A stretch of 64,000 nt of DNA from Kineosporia aurantiaca JCM 3230 (GCA_000719025.1 JODP01000013.1:62001-126000), one strand, 5' to 3'; shown: positions 1 through 8,877, counted from the stretch's first letter. The notes: generated by a model not told the origin, from the sequence alone. Translations and numbers: made by a program.

Positions 1-1091
1 CGGCCTCGCTGCCGCAGCGGAACCACGCAGGCGTAGAGCCGCTGGAGGACTACGTCCGGTTCGCCGCGATCTGCCAGGGCAACGCCATGCCCACGCTGGC
101 CCACGCCTGTTTCACCATCGAGGGCCAGTCCCGGCCGTGGACCGAGCAGAACGACGGGCCGGCCCTGCAGACCATCGCCATCCTTCAGGCCTTCCCCCAG
201 ATCGACCAGGAGGCCCAGGATCTGGGTCGCCAGGTGATCGCCCGCAACCTCGAGTTCCTGCTCCAGCACTACCGGGACCAGACCACGAACCTGTGGGAAG
301 AACACTCCGGGTACTCGTTCTTCGCCCGCTCGGTGCAGCTGCGCTGTCTGCTCGAGATCTCGGTGAACTCCCTCGGCATCCCCGTGCCGGACGGGATCGG
401 CACCGCGATCGAGGCGCTGCAGGCCGGCCTGGAGGACCACTGGGACGGAACCCGTTACCTGAGCCTGATCTCGGACCGGGTCGAGGGGCTGCCGCCGAGC
501 GATCCGGCCGGCCCGGGCTACGACCCGAACATCGACATCGTGATGGCCGCGGTCTACGGGGCGGTGCCGCTGACCGACACCCGCCTGCTGGCCACCGCGG
601 CCGAACTGCGCCGCCAGTGGTCGGATCCCGCGTCGGACTACGTCTATCAGGTCAACCTCGCCGACGAGGCGCAGGGAATCGGGCCGATGATGGGCCGCTA
701 CCCGGGCGACACCTACGACGGGGACATGTCCGACCACGTCCTCGGTGGCCATCCCTGGGCGCTGACCACCTGCAACTTCGCCGAGCTGTACTACCGCCTG
801 GCGGACGGCGTCCGGTCGCTGGGAAGCCTTCCCTACGACCCGCTCTCGGCCCCGTTCTTCGCCCAGCTCCAGATCGGCGCCGACACCCCGCCCAGCGACG
901 CGGTGGCCCGGCTCGAGGAGGCCGGCGACCGGATGCTCAAGGCGGTCGTCTACCACAGCGACAACCTGGAGCTGAGCGAGCAGTTCGACGCCTGGAACGG
1001 GTTCTGCCGCAGCGTGCGCAACCTGACCTGGAGCTACGCCGCGTACCTGTCCGCGGTCCGGGCCAAGACCGGCCTGCACGTCCAGGGCTGA
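1..1091 (+). CDS. GH15 glucoamylase-like glycoside hydrolase (5' truncated)
   Basis: The reading frame is open from the window edge (codons from base 3), so the N-terminus lies outside. The protein resembles inverting GH15 glucan 1,4-alpha-glucosidases, which release beta-glucose from non-reducing ends. Landmarks in order are WTEQNDGPALQTIAI (family NDGPALR block), NLWEEHSGYSFF around nt 288-320 (WEE carries the catalytic acid in fungal enzymes), GRYPGDTYDGD, NPW-like HPWALTTCNFAELYY, and ELSEQFD followed by NLTWSYAAYLSA, whose SEQ Glu is the catalytic base in the family. Both catalytic Glu blocks are therefore present. It is 3 nt from the next gene, so it should be the first visible gene of the sugar-oxidation operon. 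Whether a signal peptide exists cannot be seen. Confidence 0.85.
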   Translation, partial: ASLPQRNHAGVEPLEDYVRFAAICQGNAMPTLAHACFTIEGQSRPWTEQNDGPALQTIAILQAFPQIDQEAQDLGRQVIARNLEFLLQHYRDQTTNLWEEHSGYSFFARSVQLRCLLEISVNSLGIPVPDGIGTAIEALQAGLEDHWDGTRYLSLISDRVEGLPPSDPAGPGYDPNIDIVMAAVYGAVPLTDTRLLATAAELRRQWSDPASDYVYQVNLADEAQGIGPMMGRYPGDTYDGDMSDHVLGGHPWALTTCNFAELYYRLADGVRSLGSLPYDPLSAPFFAQLQIGADTPPSDAVARLEEAGDRMLKAVVYHSDNLELSEQFDAWNGFCRSVRNLTWSYAAYLSAVRAKTGLHVQG

Positions 1092-1094
1092 GCG

Positions 1095-1532
1095 ATGACC
1101 AGGCTGGAGCACTTCCTCGACCTCTCGGTCACCCTGACCGGGTTCAGCCACTTCCAGCTGCTCGGCACCGGGCTGACCGAGACCTACCTGGCAACTCTGG
1201 AAAGCATTGTGCCGGAGGACGTCCTGGGTCAGCTTTTGGACGCTGGTCCCGACAGTCTCGGGGACCCGGAACTCGGCCCGGTGGCCCGGAACCTGATCCT
1301 CATGTGGTACTGCGGCACCTGGAACCCGTTGCCGGACGACTGGCGCGACCGGCACGGCTCCTCGCCGCTGGACACCAGACACGTGATCTCGGCCGAGGCC
1401 TACCGCAGCGGCCTGCAGTGGGTGGCCGCCGGCGCCCACCCGGCCGGGGCCAACCAGCAGGGGTTCGGGGCCTGGGCGATGCCGCCCGCGGCCCTGGCCC
1501 CCGGCGCCTCCCCCTTGGAGCCCGTCTCATGA
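1095..1532 (+). CDS. FAD-dependent sugar/sorbitol dehydrogenase small subunit (FAD-SLDH family), copy 1
   Basis: 145 aa. It has the signature of small subunits that accompany GMC dehydrogenases (FAD-SLDH / gluconate-dehydrogenase subunit 3 type): FLDLSVTLTGFSHFQLLGTG at the N-terminus, a YLATL helix, then GPVARNLILMWYCGTWNPLP and a C-terminal GAHPAGANQQGFGAWA. In such enzymes the small subunit stabilises the flavoprotein and often carries the export signal; no Tat or Sec signal is visible here, so the complex may be cytoplasmic. The ATG follows a TGA by 3 nt and the stop overlaps the next start (ATGA), suggesting translational coupling with the GMC subunit. A paralogue lies at 6458-6949. Confidence 0.75.
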   Translation: MTRLEHFLDLSVTLTGFSHFQLLGTGLTETYLATLESIVPEDVLGQLLDAGPDSLGDPELGPVARNLILMWYCGTWNPLPDDWRDRHGSSPLDTRHVISAEAYRSGLQWVAAGAHPAGANQQGFGAWAMPPAALAPGASPLEPVS

Positions 1533-3319
1533 ACACTGATGCCGACGTCGTCGTCGTGGGCGCCGGGGTCAACGGCGCCCTGCTGGCCAAACGGCTGACC
1601 ACCGAGGGGTTCCGGGTGCTGCTGCTGGAGTCCGGGCCGGACACCGCCTGGGACTACGAGAGCTACAGCAATCTGCATCTGGAAACGTTCTTCACCGCCT
1701 CCACCAAGAGCGTCGAATCCCCCTGGCCGGCCGCCGTGGGAGCCCCGCAGCCGGACACCGCGGACGTGAGGCGGGCCGACGGCTACTTCCTCCAGAACGG
1801 CCCGGACCGGTTCGGCAGCAGCTACTCCCGCACCCTCGGCGGCTCCACCCTGCACTGGCTCGGTGTCTGCCTGCGGATGCTGCCGGAAGACTTCGAACTG
1901 CACTCCCGCTACGGCGTGGGCCGGGACTGGCCGATCGGTTACTCCGATCTGGAGCCGTTCTACCGGGAGGCCGAGTACGAACTAGGGGTCTCGGCCGACG
2001 TGGCCGAGCAGAGCCACCTCGGGATCACCTTCGCCGAGGGCTACGACTACCCGATGCACCGCCTGCCGCCCAGCTACTCCGACCAGATGCTGGCCAAGAG
2101 CGTGGACGGGATGGAGGTCGAGCTCGGCGAGGAGCACTTCGCCCTCAAGGTGCGCAGCTACCCGGCCGCCCGCAACTCCGTACCCCGGCAGGGATACCAG
2201 CCTGCCGGCGCGGTCGGCGAACCCGGCGAGGAGCTCTCCCTGCACCGGGGTCTCGGTCAACGCTGCCAGGGGAACACCTCGTGCACCCCGATCTGCCCGG
2301 TCCAGGCCAAGTACAACGCCCAGAAGAGCCTGGCCCAGGCCGACCGCCGCCGGCTCGAGGTCCGGGCCCGGGCAGTCGCCTCCAAGGTGCTGATCGACCC
2401 GGTCAGCGGGGCCGTGCAGGGCATTGAGTACCAGCGCTACGACGAGCCCGGTTCGCCGCGGCACACCGTGCACACCGCCACCGGCCGGTTCTACGTGCTG
2501 GCCGCCCACGCCGTCGAGAACGCCAAGCTGATGCTCGCCTCCGGGCTCGGCGGGAGCGGGATCGGCGAAGGGCTGATGGACCACCCCGCGCTCTACGCCT
2601 GGGGCCTCAGCCCGGCTCCGGTCGGCGCCTTCCGCGGCCCGCAGTCCACCGCCGGCATCGACGACCTGCGCGGCGGCGGCTTCCGGGCGCACCACGCAGC
2701 GTTCCGCTTCGACGTCGGCAACGACGGCTGGCGATCCACCACCGGCGCCCCCGACAGCACGGTGGCCGCCGCCGTGAACGACCAGGGCCTCTACGGAGAC
2801 CGGCTGCGCGAGCACCTGCAGGCCACCCTGCCGCGCCAGGTCCGGTTCTCGGTGGCCGTGGAGCAACTGTCCGACCCGGCCAACACCGTCACCATCGACC
2901 CGCGGCACCTGGACCCGCTCGGGAACCCGCGGCCGGTGATCAGCTACCGGATCGACGACTACACCAAGGCCGGGATGGCCGCCGGCAAGCGGGTCTACCG
3001 GCAGATGTTCGCGCGGGCCGGGATCGAGGACCACAGCGACGACGCCGGTGGTTCCTGGTTCCCGTCCGTCGGTTTCGAGGGCGAGGAGTACCACTACCAC
3101 GGCATGGGCCACTTCGCCGGCACCCACCGGATGGGCTCGGCCGCCGAGAACTCGGTGGTGGACGGGGACCAGCGCAGCTGGGCGCACCGCAACCTGTTCG
3201 TCGTGGGCTCCGGCAGCTTCCCGACCATGGGCACCTCGAACCCCACCCTCACCATGGCCGCGCTCACCCTCCGCACGGCCCGCACCCTCATCACCGCCCT
3301 CCACCAAACCCGTTCGTGA
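1529..3319 (+). CDS. GMC-family FAD sugar dehydrogenase large subunit, copy 1, with C-x5-C-x3-C motif
   Basis: 596 aa from the ATG overlapping the upstream TGA. The N-terminal Rossmann motif VVVVGAGVNGALLAKRL binds FAD. C-terminal GTHRMG and GTSNPTLTMAALTLRTA match the GMC_oxred_C active-site region. Cys246, Cys252 and Cys256 sit in RCQGNTSCTPICPVQAKY, the position and spacing of the three cysteines that bind the [3Fe-4S] cluster in bacterial FAD-glucose dehydrogenase (CCGNNNCMPIC type). It should therefore be a dehydrogenase passing electrons through an iron-sulfur cluster, not an O2-using oxidase. Substrate is inferred to be a sugar, glycoside or polyol; glucoside 3-oxidation is one option. 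Its partner is the gene at 1095-1532. Confidence 0.85.
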   Translation: MNTDADVVVVGAGVNGALLAKRLTTEGFRVLLLESGPDTAWDYESYSNLHLETFFTASTKSVESPWPAAVGAPQPDTADVRRADGYFLQNGPDRFGSSYSRTLGGSTLHWLGVCLRMLPEDFELHSRYGVGRDWPIGYSDLEPFYREAEYELGVSADVAEQSHLGITFAEGYDYPMHRLPPSYSDQMLAKSVDGMEVELGEEHFALKVRSYPAARNSVPRQGYQPAGAVGEPGEELSLHRGLGQRCQGNTSCTPICPVQAKYNAQKSLAQADRRRLEVRARAVASKVLIDPVSGAVQGIEYQRYDEPGSPRHTVHTATGRFYVLAAHAVENAKLMLASGLGGSGIGEGLMDHPALYAWGLSPAPVGAFRGPQSTAGIDDLRGGGFRAHHAAFRFDVGNDGWRSTTGAPDSTVAAAVNDQGLYGDRLREHLQATLPRQVRFSVAVEQLSDPANTVTIDPRHLDPLGNPRPVISYRIDDYTKAGMAAGKRVYRQMFARAGIEDHSDDAGGSWFPSVGFEGEEYHYHGMGHFAGTHRMGSAAENSVVDGDQRSWAHRNLFVVGSGSFPTMGTSNPTLTMAALTLRTARTLITALHQTRS

Positions 3320-3434
3320 TCATGGAGTTTCACCCCCGTGATCATGGACTTCATCCCCCGTCGCCGCCGGTCCCGGGAGGCGCGCCACCCGGGGAAAAAC
3401 TCCATGATCACGAGGGAAGAAGTCCATGATCACG
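3315..3434. repeat. Nested inverted-repeat element built on CGTGATCATGGA
   Basis: Two forward copies of CGTGATCATGGA start at 3315 and 3337, and two reverse copies, TCCATGATCACG, lie at 3401-3412 and 3423-3434. The flanking bases differ in a paired way: forward copies continue GTTT or CTTC, and reverse copies are preceded by AAAAAC or AAGAAG, so each forward arm has a matching partner. The middle (about 3360-3395) is GC-rich and would form the loop. The element sits between two co-directional dehydrogenase genes, just upstream of the second one's ribosome binding site. A second element built from the same unit is at 13630-13760. Confidence 0.85.
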
Positions 3435-3454
3435 AAGAAAAGAGGAGTACCGCC

Positions 3455-5341
3455 ATGCTGTTTCCTCAAGGGGCCAGCGTTCGCACCAGCCCCGAAGCCG
3501 TCGCCGAGACCGTCTACGACGTGGTCGTCGTCGGGGGCGGGATCTGCGGGGCGATCATGGCCGACCGGCTCAGCCAGGAGGGCAAGCGCGTCCTGGTGCT
3601 GGAGGCCGGCCCGGCCCGCGACCTGACCATCAAGGCCTACGAGACCTACCTCAACGAGTTCTACTCGGCCTCGGTCAAGGACAACCAGTCCCCCTACCCG
3701 GACGTCCCGGCCGTCCCGATGCCCCGCGGCGGCGACGCGCGTCCTCTGGTCCCGGGGGTTCCCAACACCGACGGCTACCTCGTGCAGAACGGCCCGCACT
3801 CCACCGACACCACGTACACCCGGGTGCTGGGCGGGACCACGATGCACTGGGAGGCGAAGATCCTGCGGATGCTGCCGGAGGACTTCGAGCTCGCCGAGAA
3901 GCACGGCCAGGGTGCCGCCTGGCCGCTCGGGTATCCCGACCTGGAGCCGCTCTACCGCGAGGCGGAGGCCGAGATCGGGGTCTCCGGGGAGGTGGCGGAC
4001 CAGGCGTACCTGGGCATCACCTTTCCCAAGGGCTACGTCTACCCGATGCACGGGATGCCGATGTCCTACCTCGACCAGATCGTCGGACGCGGCGTGAACG
4101 GGACCCGGGTCGAGGTCGGCGAAGAGGAGTTCACCCTCCGGGTGCGGCCGTTCCCGCAGGGCCGCAACGGTATTCCGAACCCCGATTACGACAATGGACG
4201 CGGTTTCGTGCCGGTCGGGGCGGTCAGCACCCACCAGTTCGAGGAGGGGGAACGCTGCCAGGGCAACAACAACTGCGTCCCGCTCTGCCCGGTCCAGGCC
4301 AAGTACCACGCCGGCAAGACCCTGGCCAAGGCCCTGCAACGGGGCATCGACCTGCTGGCCCAGGCGGTGGCCTACCAGGTGCACGTGGATCCGGAGAACG
4401 GCCGGGTCACCCAGATCGAGTTCCGCCACTACGCCGATCAGCACTCCACCGAGTTCACCACCGGCTTCGCCCGGGGCCGGGCCTATGTGCTGGCCACCAA
4501 CGCGATCGAGAACGCCCGGCTGATGCTCGCCTCCGGCCTGCAGAACCGCGCCGACCTGGTCGGGCGCAACCTGATGGACCACGCCTACCTGCTCACCTGG
4601 GCGCTGCTGCCCGAAGTGGCCGGCACCATGCGCGGCACCAACTGCACGGCCGGCATCATCGATCTGCGCGGCGGCACCTTCCGCTCCGGTCAGGCCAGTT
4701 TCAGCACCGACATCCACAACGACGGCTGGGGCTGGGCCACCGGCGCCCCGGTCACCGACCTGGTCCGGATCGTCGAGGAGCAGCGGGCCTACGGTCCGGG
4801 GCTGCGGAGGCAGCTGATCGACCAGGTGAGCCGTCAGCTCCTGATGGCCCACATGGTCGAGGTGCTGCCCGAGCGCTACAACCGGGTCACCGTCGATCCG
4901 TCCTACCGCGACCGACTGGGGAACATGCGCCCGGTCATCGACTTCACCGTGCCCGAATACTCCATGCGCGGGGCGGCATTCGCCCGACAACTCTCGCGGC
5001 GGTTGTTCAGCCAACTCGGAGCCGAGGACCACACCACCTACGACCCGAACGAGTACGGGTACGTCGAGTTCGGCGGCGAGGGGTACCGGATCTTCGGCGG
5101 CAACCACCTGGCCGGCACCCACATCATGGGCACCAGCCCGGGCAGTTCGGTGGTGGACGACGTCCAGCGCAGCTGGGAACACCGCAACCTCTATCTGGTC
5201 GGCGGCGGCAGCATGCCGACCATCGGCACCGCCAACATCACCCTCACCGCCGTGGCGCTCTGCCTGCGCACCGCCCGGCACCTGAACCGCGAACTCCAGC
5301 ACGAGGCCAGGCCGATCGCCCTTTCCACGGCCGCCCACTAA
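3455..5341 (+). CDS. GMC-family FAD sugar dehydrogenase large subunit, copy 2, with C-x5-C-x3-C motif
   Basis: 628 aa. I start it at the ATG at 3455 because AAAGAGGAG lies 8 nt upstream; an in-frame ATG at 3338 falls inside the inverted-repeat element and is unlikely. FAD motif is DVVVVGGGICGAIMADRL. Cys268, Cys274 and Cys278 in RCQGNNNCVPLCPVQAKY match the [3Fe-4S] ligands of bacterial FAD-glucose dehydrogenase, even keeping its GNNNC core. The C-terminus has GTHIMG and GTANITLTAVALCLRTA. It is clearly homologous to the gene at 1529 over its length but divergent, so an old duplication with probable change of substrate. Its small subunit is likely the gene at 6458-6949, two genes downstream. 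Confidence 0.85.
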   Translation: MLFPQGASVRTSPEAVAETVYDVVVVGGGICGAIMADRLSQEGKRVLVLEAGPARDLTIKAYETYLNEFYSASVKDNQSPYPDVPAVPMPRGGDARPLVPGVPNTDGYLVQNGPHSTDTTYTRVLGGTTMHWEAKILRMLPEDFELAEKHGQGAAWPLGYPDLEPLYREAEAEIGVSGEVADQAYLGITFPKGYVYPMHGMPMSYLDQIVGRGVNGTRVEVGEEEFTLRVRPFPQGRNGIPNPDYDNGRGFVPVGAVSTHQFEEGERCQGNNNCVPLCPVQAKYHAGKTLAKALQRGIDLLAQAVAYQVHVDPENGRVTQIEFRHYADQHSTEFTTGFARGRAYVLATNAIENARLMLASGLQNRADLVGRNLMDHAYLLTWALLPEVAGTMRGTNCTAGIIDLRGGTFRSGQASFSTDIHNDGWGWATGAPVTDLVRIVEEQRAYGPGLRRQLIDQVSRQLLMAHMVEVLPERYNRVTVDPSYRDRLGNMRPVIDFTVPEYSMRGAAFARQLSRRLFSQLGAEDHTTYDPNEYGYVEFGGEGYRIFGGNHLAGTHIMGTSPGSSVVDDVQRSWEHRNLYLVGGGSMPTIGTANITLTAVALCLRTARHLNRELQHEARPIALSTAAH

Positions 5342-5354
5342 CGATTGGCGTGAG

Positions 5355-6461
5355 ATGACCCAGCCCACCCTGCTCAAGCTGCCCGCGCAGATCTTCAGCC
5401 TGGCCGATCTGGAGGCCTACCTGAACGCCGCGCTGCGCCTGGAACACGCCACCATCCCGCCGTACCTCACCGCGCTGTACTCCCTGCACCCGGGCAGCAA
5501 CTCCGACGCCCAGCACGTGATCCGGGTGGTCGTGGTCGAGGAGATGCTGCACCTGACCCTGGTCGCCAACGTGATGAACGCGGTCGGGCTGCGGGTGGAC
5601 CTGTCGCCGGACGACTTCGTCCCGAACTACCCGGCCCACCTGCCCAGTGGGGAGGTCGACTTCCTGGTCGACATCCGGCCGTTCTCCCCGGCCGCGGTGA
5701 CCACGTTCCTCAACATCGAGCGTCCGGCCAAGGCCCCGACCGAGGAGAGCCGGCTGCTGCCCAGCCCGGAGAACCTGGGCCGCGGAACCGTCCTGGCCGC
5801 CAACCCACTGGACCCGAGCGTCCGCTATTACAGCATCGGCGAGTTCTACGACGAGATCGAGCGCGGGCTGCGTTATCTCGACCGGCAGTACCAGGAGGAC
5901 GGCCGGAACCTGTTCACCGGCGACGCCCGCTGGCAGGTCACGCCGGAATACTTCTACTCCGGCGGCGGCGAGGCCCTGGCCGTCACCGACATCTCGACCG
6001 CGCTGCGCGCCCTGACCGTGATCGCCGAGCAGGGAGAGGGCATGGGTGGCGGGATCTACGACGGGGAGGGCGAACTCTCGCACTACTACCGGTTCGAGCA
6101 GATCCAGCTGGCGAAGTACTACCAGAAGGGTGACATCCCCGGGCATCCGACCGGACCGCGCCTGGACGTCGACTACTCAGCCGTGTACCCGGTCGCGATC
6201 AACGCCGAACTGGCCGACTACCCGCCCGGTTCGCCAGTTCTCGAGGCGGCCGAGAAGTTCAACCAGACGTACGCCGACTTCCTGGTCTTCGTCGGCGACG
6301 CCTACAACGGGCACCCGGAGAAGCTGCTGGACGCCGTGCCGTGGATGTTCCGCCTGCGGGACGACATGAACCAGCTGATCCGCAACCCCTTCCCGGGCCG
6401 GCCGGGCGTCAACGCCTCACCGGTCTACGAACGCGTGATCATCCCGAAAGAGTCTTCATGA
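5355..6461 (+). CDS. Ferritin-like domain protein (VioB / iminophenyl-pyruvate dimer synthase-type fold)
   Basis: 368 aa. The N-terminal 150 or so residues match the ferritin-like domain found in VioB-type enzymes: LRLEHATIPPYLTALYSL with Glu30 and His31, then VVVVEEMLHLTLVANVMNAVG with Glu62/63 and His66, i.e. the paired ExxH helices that bind a metal in this fold. VioB itself is fused to a much larger domain, which is absent here, so indolocarbazole-type chemistry should not be assumed. Setting between a GMC dehydrogenase and its small subunit suggests a redox or metal-dependent accessory role in the same complex or pathway. The stop overlaps the next ATG by 4 nt. Actual reaction unknown. 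Confidence 0.7.
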   Translation: MTQPTLLKLPAQIFSLADLEAYLNAALRLEHATIPPYLTALYSLHPGSNSDAQHVIRVVVVEEMLHLTLVANVMNAVGLRVDLSPDDFVPNYPAHLPSGEVDFLVDIRPFSPAAVTTFLNIERPAKAPTEESRLLPSPENLGRGTVLAANPLDPSVRYYSIGEFYDEIERGLRYLDRQYQEDGRNLFTGDARWQVTPEYFYSGGGEALAVTDISTALRALTVIAEQGEGMGGGIYDGEGELSHYYRFEQIQLAKYYQKGDIPGHPTGPRLDVDYSAVYPVAINAELADYPPGSPVLEAAEKFNQTYADFLVFVGDAYNGHPEKLLDAVPWMFRLRDDMNQLIRNPFPGRPGVNASPVYERVIIPKESS

Positions 6462-6949
6462 TGGACGATTTCCTCACCTTATCGGCCGAGCTCACCGGCT
6501 TCACCGAGTTCGACCTGCTCGGCACCGGCCAGGCCGAGTCCTACCTCGCCACCGTGACCGGGGTGGTGGGCAACGACCTCCTGGCCGATCTGCTCACCAC
6601 CTACCGGAACGACGTCACCGAGACCGCCGACGAGCAGATCCGGGCCGGGCAGCTCGACCGGGCCGTGCTCAGTGACGGGAGGTTCGGCCCGGTGGCCCGG
6701 AACATCCTCAAGCTCTGGTACGCCGGCATCTGGTTCGAACTGCCGGACGACTGGGTCGCGGTCTACGCCCCGGGCCATCCCAACCTCAAGTTCACCCCCT
6801 CCGCCCAGGCCTACGCCGAATCCCTGCTGTGGGTCACGATCGGCGCCAATCCCCCCGGCGCCCGGGCCCCGGGCTACGGCTCCTGGGCCGAGCCGCCCCG
6901 CATCCCCGACGTACCGACGTCCTCCATCCCACGCTCGCTCACCCGTTAG
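6458..6949 (+). CDS. FAD-dependent sugar/sorbitol dehydrogenase small subunit (FAD-SLDH family), copy 2
   Basis: 163 aa starting at the ATG in the ATGA overlap (a second in-frame ATG follows at 6461). MMDDFLTLSAELTGFTEFDLL is the family N-terminus and GPVARNILKLWYAGIWFELPDDW the WY-G core; the end GANPPGARAPGYGSWAEPP is close to copy 1 (GAHPAGANQQGFGAWAMPP). No signal peptide is seen. Most likely the partner of the GMC subunit at 3455-5341, with the ferritin-like gene inserted between them. The cluster thus holds two complete small/large dehydrogenase pairs in opposite internal order (small-large, then large-ferritin-small). Confidence 0.75.
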   Translation: MMDDFLTLSAELTGFTEFDLLGTGQAESYLATVTGVVGNDLLADLLTTYRNDVTETADEQIRAGQLDRAVLSDGRFGPVARNILKLWYAGIWFELPDDWVAVYAPGHPNLKFTPSAQAYAESLLWVTIGANPPGARAPGYGSWAEPPRIPDVPTSSIPRSLTR

Positions 6950-6961
6950 AGGCGAAACGCC

Positions 6962-7870
6962 ATGACCGTAAGCTCCCTCACCCCCGACAAGGTGAAACTC
7001 GGCATCACCCCGACCCTCTGGTGGAACGACGACTTCCCCAGCATCGACATCGGCATCCCCTTCGGCGAGGCGGTCAGCGAGATGGCCCTGGCCGGGTTCC
7101 AGGGCTGCAGCATCGGCCACAAGTACCCGACCGACCCGGCCGAGCTGAAGAGCGCCCTGGACCTGCGCGGCCTGACCGTCTCCGAGCCCTGGGTCAGCAC
7201 CTACTTCACGATCGACGGGATGGCCGAGCAGACCGTCGACGCTTTCGAGGAGCGACTCGCCTTCCTCAAGGCCGTCGGCGGCCACGACATCGTGGTGGCC
7301 GAGTTCGGCAGCACCTCGCACATCCTGCCGATCGCGCTCTTCGCCAACCGCGCCGTGTTCGACGACCAGCAGTGGGATCAGCTGAGTCAGGGCCTGAACC
7401 GGCTCGGCAAGATCGCCGACGACGCCGGGATGCGACTCTGCTACCACCATCACATGGGGACCGGGGTGATGACCCGGGCCGATGTGGACCGGCTGCTGGC
7501 CGGCACCGACCCCGCGTACGTCCATCTGCTGCTGGACACCGGGCACCTGGCCTTTGCCGGGGACGACCCGCTGGCCGCGGCCCAGGAACTGAGCGCCCGG
7601 ATCAAGCACGTGCACCTGAAGGACATCCGGCCGGAGATCGTCAGCCGGGTGCGGGAGGATAACCTCTCGTTCCAGCAGGGCATCGAGGACGGGGTCTTCA
7701 CGGTGCCGGGCGACGGCTCGATCGACTTCCGGGCCATCCTGCAGACGTTGGGGGACAATGGTTTCGAGGGCTGGCTGGTGGTCGAGGCCGAGCAGGACCC
7801 GGCCAAGGCGAACCCCCTGGAATACGCCCAGAAGGCCCGTGCTTACCTGCGCGACGTGCTGGGCTGGTGA
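6962..7870 (+). CDS. Inosose dehydratase-like TIM-barrel protein (IolE family)
   Basis: 302 aa. LGITPTLWWNDDFP, DIGIPFGEAVSEMALAGFQGCSIGHKYP and the HHHMGTGVMT / LLLDTGHLAFAGDDP / IKHVHLKDIRPE blocks follow the IolE (2-keto-myo-inositol dehydratase) pattern, with His, Glu and Asp residues that bind the divalent metal. IolE removes water beside a ring ketone. In this context the substrate may instead be a keto-sugar made by the neighbouring GMC dehydrogenases, since the chemistry (elimination next to C=O) is the same; that is inference. No other inositol gene is in view. GAGGCG precedes the ATG. It overlaps the next gene by 4 nt (GTGA). Confidence 0.75.
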   Translation: MTVSSLTPDKVKLGITPTLWWNDDFPSIDIGIPFGEAVSEMALAGFQGCSIGHKYPTDPAELKSALDLRGLTVSEPWVSTYFTIDGMAEQTVDAFEERLAFLKAVGGHDIVVAEFGSTSHILPIALFANRAVFDDQQWDQLSQGLNRLGKIADDAGMRLCYHHHMGTGVMTRADVDRLLAGTDPAYVHLLLDTGHLAFAGDDPLAAAQELSARIKHVHLKDIRPEIVSRVREDNLSFQQGIEDGVFTVPGDGSIDFRAILQTLGDNGFEGWLVVEAEQDPAKANPLEYAQKARAYLRDVLGW

Positions 7871-8877
7871 ATCCGGTGAACATCTATCTGAGCCTGTTCA
7901 TGTTCACCGTCGATCTCCGGCCGGGCGATCCGGACTACACGAAGATCCTGGTTCAGCATTTGAAAGAACTGCGTCAGCAGGGCTATACCGGCTTCGATCT
8001 CCCGATCCACCCGACCGCGACGCTCGACCACCAGCCCGAGATCGACCGCTACGCGGAGCTGAGACGGGCGTTGGACCGGGCCGGCCTGGACGACATCGGC
8101 TTCACCACCAACGTGGCTGCCACCCGCACCTTCGACCCGACCTCGCTGTACGGCGAGCAGCGGGAGATCGCTTTCGGCTACCTGAAGTCCCGGGTCGACA
8201 TCACCGCGGTGCTCGGCGGCCGGATCATGGCCGGTCCCATCGTCTTTCCCTACAATATCTACCCAACGGACGATTTCGGCGACCCGATCTGGAGCGACGC
8301 CCTCCACGAGTGGTTGCGACCGCGCTACCTCAACGCCCAGCCGATTCTCGACCGCCTGGGCGAGTACGCCGCCGAGCGCGGCGTGACGCTGGCCATCGAG
8401 CCCGTGGACCACTGGGAGACCCCGGCACCCAACCTGCTGGAGGACGTCCTCCATTTCCTCGACGGGGTGCCCAGCCGGCAGGTCGGGCTGGCCGTCGACA
8501 GCGCGCACGTCGTGCTCGGCAGCAGCGGACCCGAGGCCTTTCAGCGGGAGATCCGGGCCGCGGCCGATTCCGGGCGGCTCAACTACGTCCAGGTCTCGGC
8601 GCCCGACCGGGGGATGATCCGGGACAGCTGGATCCCCTGGGAGATGTTCCTCGGCACGGTGATGCCCCGCTACGACGGGCCCCTGCTGATCGAGATCTTC
8701 AACGCCATCCCGGTCTTCCTCCCTTCGCTGCGGCTGACCCGACGCAAGTACTGGATCCCCGGCGAGGACGCGCCCGACCCGGAACGGCCGAACGCCTACA
8801 CGGTGGCCGCCGAGTCCATCGAGGCACTGGAGAAGCAGCTCAGCACGGTGCACTGGAAGGACCACGATGACCACTGA
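7867..8877 (+). CDS. Sugar phosphate isomerase/epimerase family TIM-barrel protein
   Basis: 336 aa, GTG start overlapping the upstream stop. An xylose-isomerase-like TIM barrel: early strand NIYLSLFMFTVDLR, metal-ligand blocks ERGVTLAIEPVDHWETP (Glu), VGLAVDSAHVVLG (Asp and His), and LLIEIFNAIP (Glu). Such proteins include D-tagatose/psicose 3-epimerases and the C-glycoside deglycosidase and 3-keto-glycoside eliminase/hydratase enzymes that act after a sugar has been oxidised at C3. Pairing with GMC dehydrogenases and a second TIM-barrel enzyme favours the latter type of role, but sequence alone does not settle it. It overlaps the next CDS by 11 nt. Confidence 0.75.
   Translation: MNPVNIYLSLFMFTVDLRPGDPDYTKILVQHLKELRQQGYTGFDLPIHPTATLDHQPEIDRYAELRRALDRAGLDDIGFTTNVAATRTFDPTSLYGEQREIAFGYLKSRVDITAVLGGRIMAGPIVFPYNIYPTDDFGDPIWSDALHEWLRPRYLNAQPILDRLGEYAAERGVTLAIEPVDHWETPAPNLLEDVLHFLDGVPSRQVGLAVDSAHVVLGSSGPEAFQREIRAAADSGRLNYVQVSAPDRGMIRDSWIPWEMFLGTVMPRYDGPLLIEIFNAIPVFLPSLRLTRRKYWIPGEDAPDPERPNAYTVAAESIEALEKQLSTVHWKDHDDH

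Noticed and set aside
3320..5377. Long open frame on the minus strand opposite the second GMC gene
   Set aside because: High-GC shadow of a well-conserved gene; its translation is low-complexity Gly/Val/His/Asp without domains.
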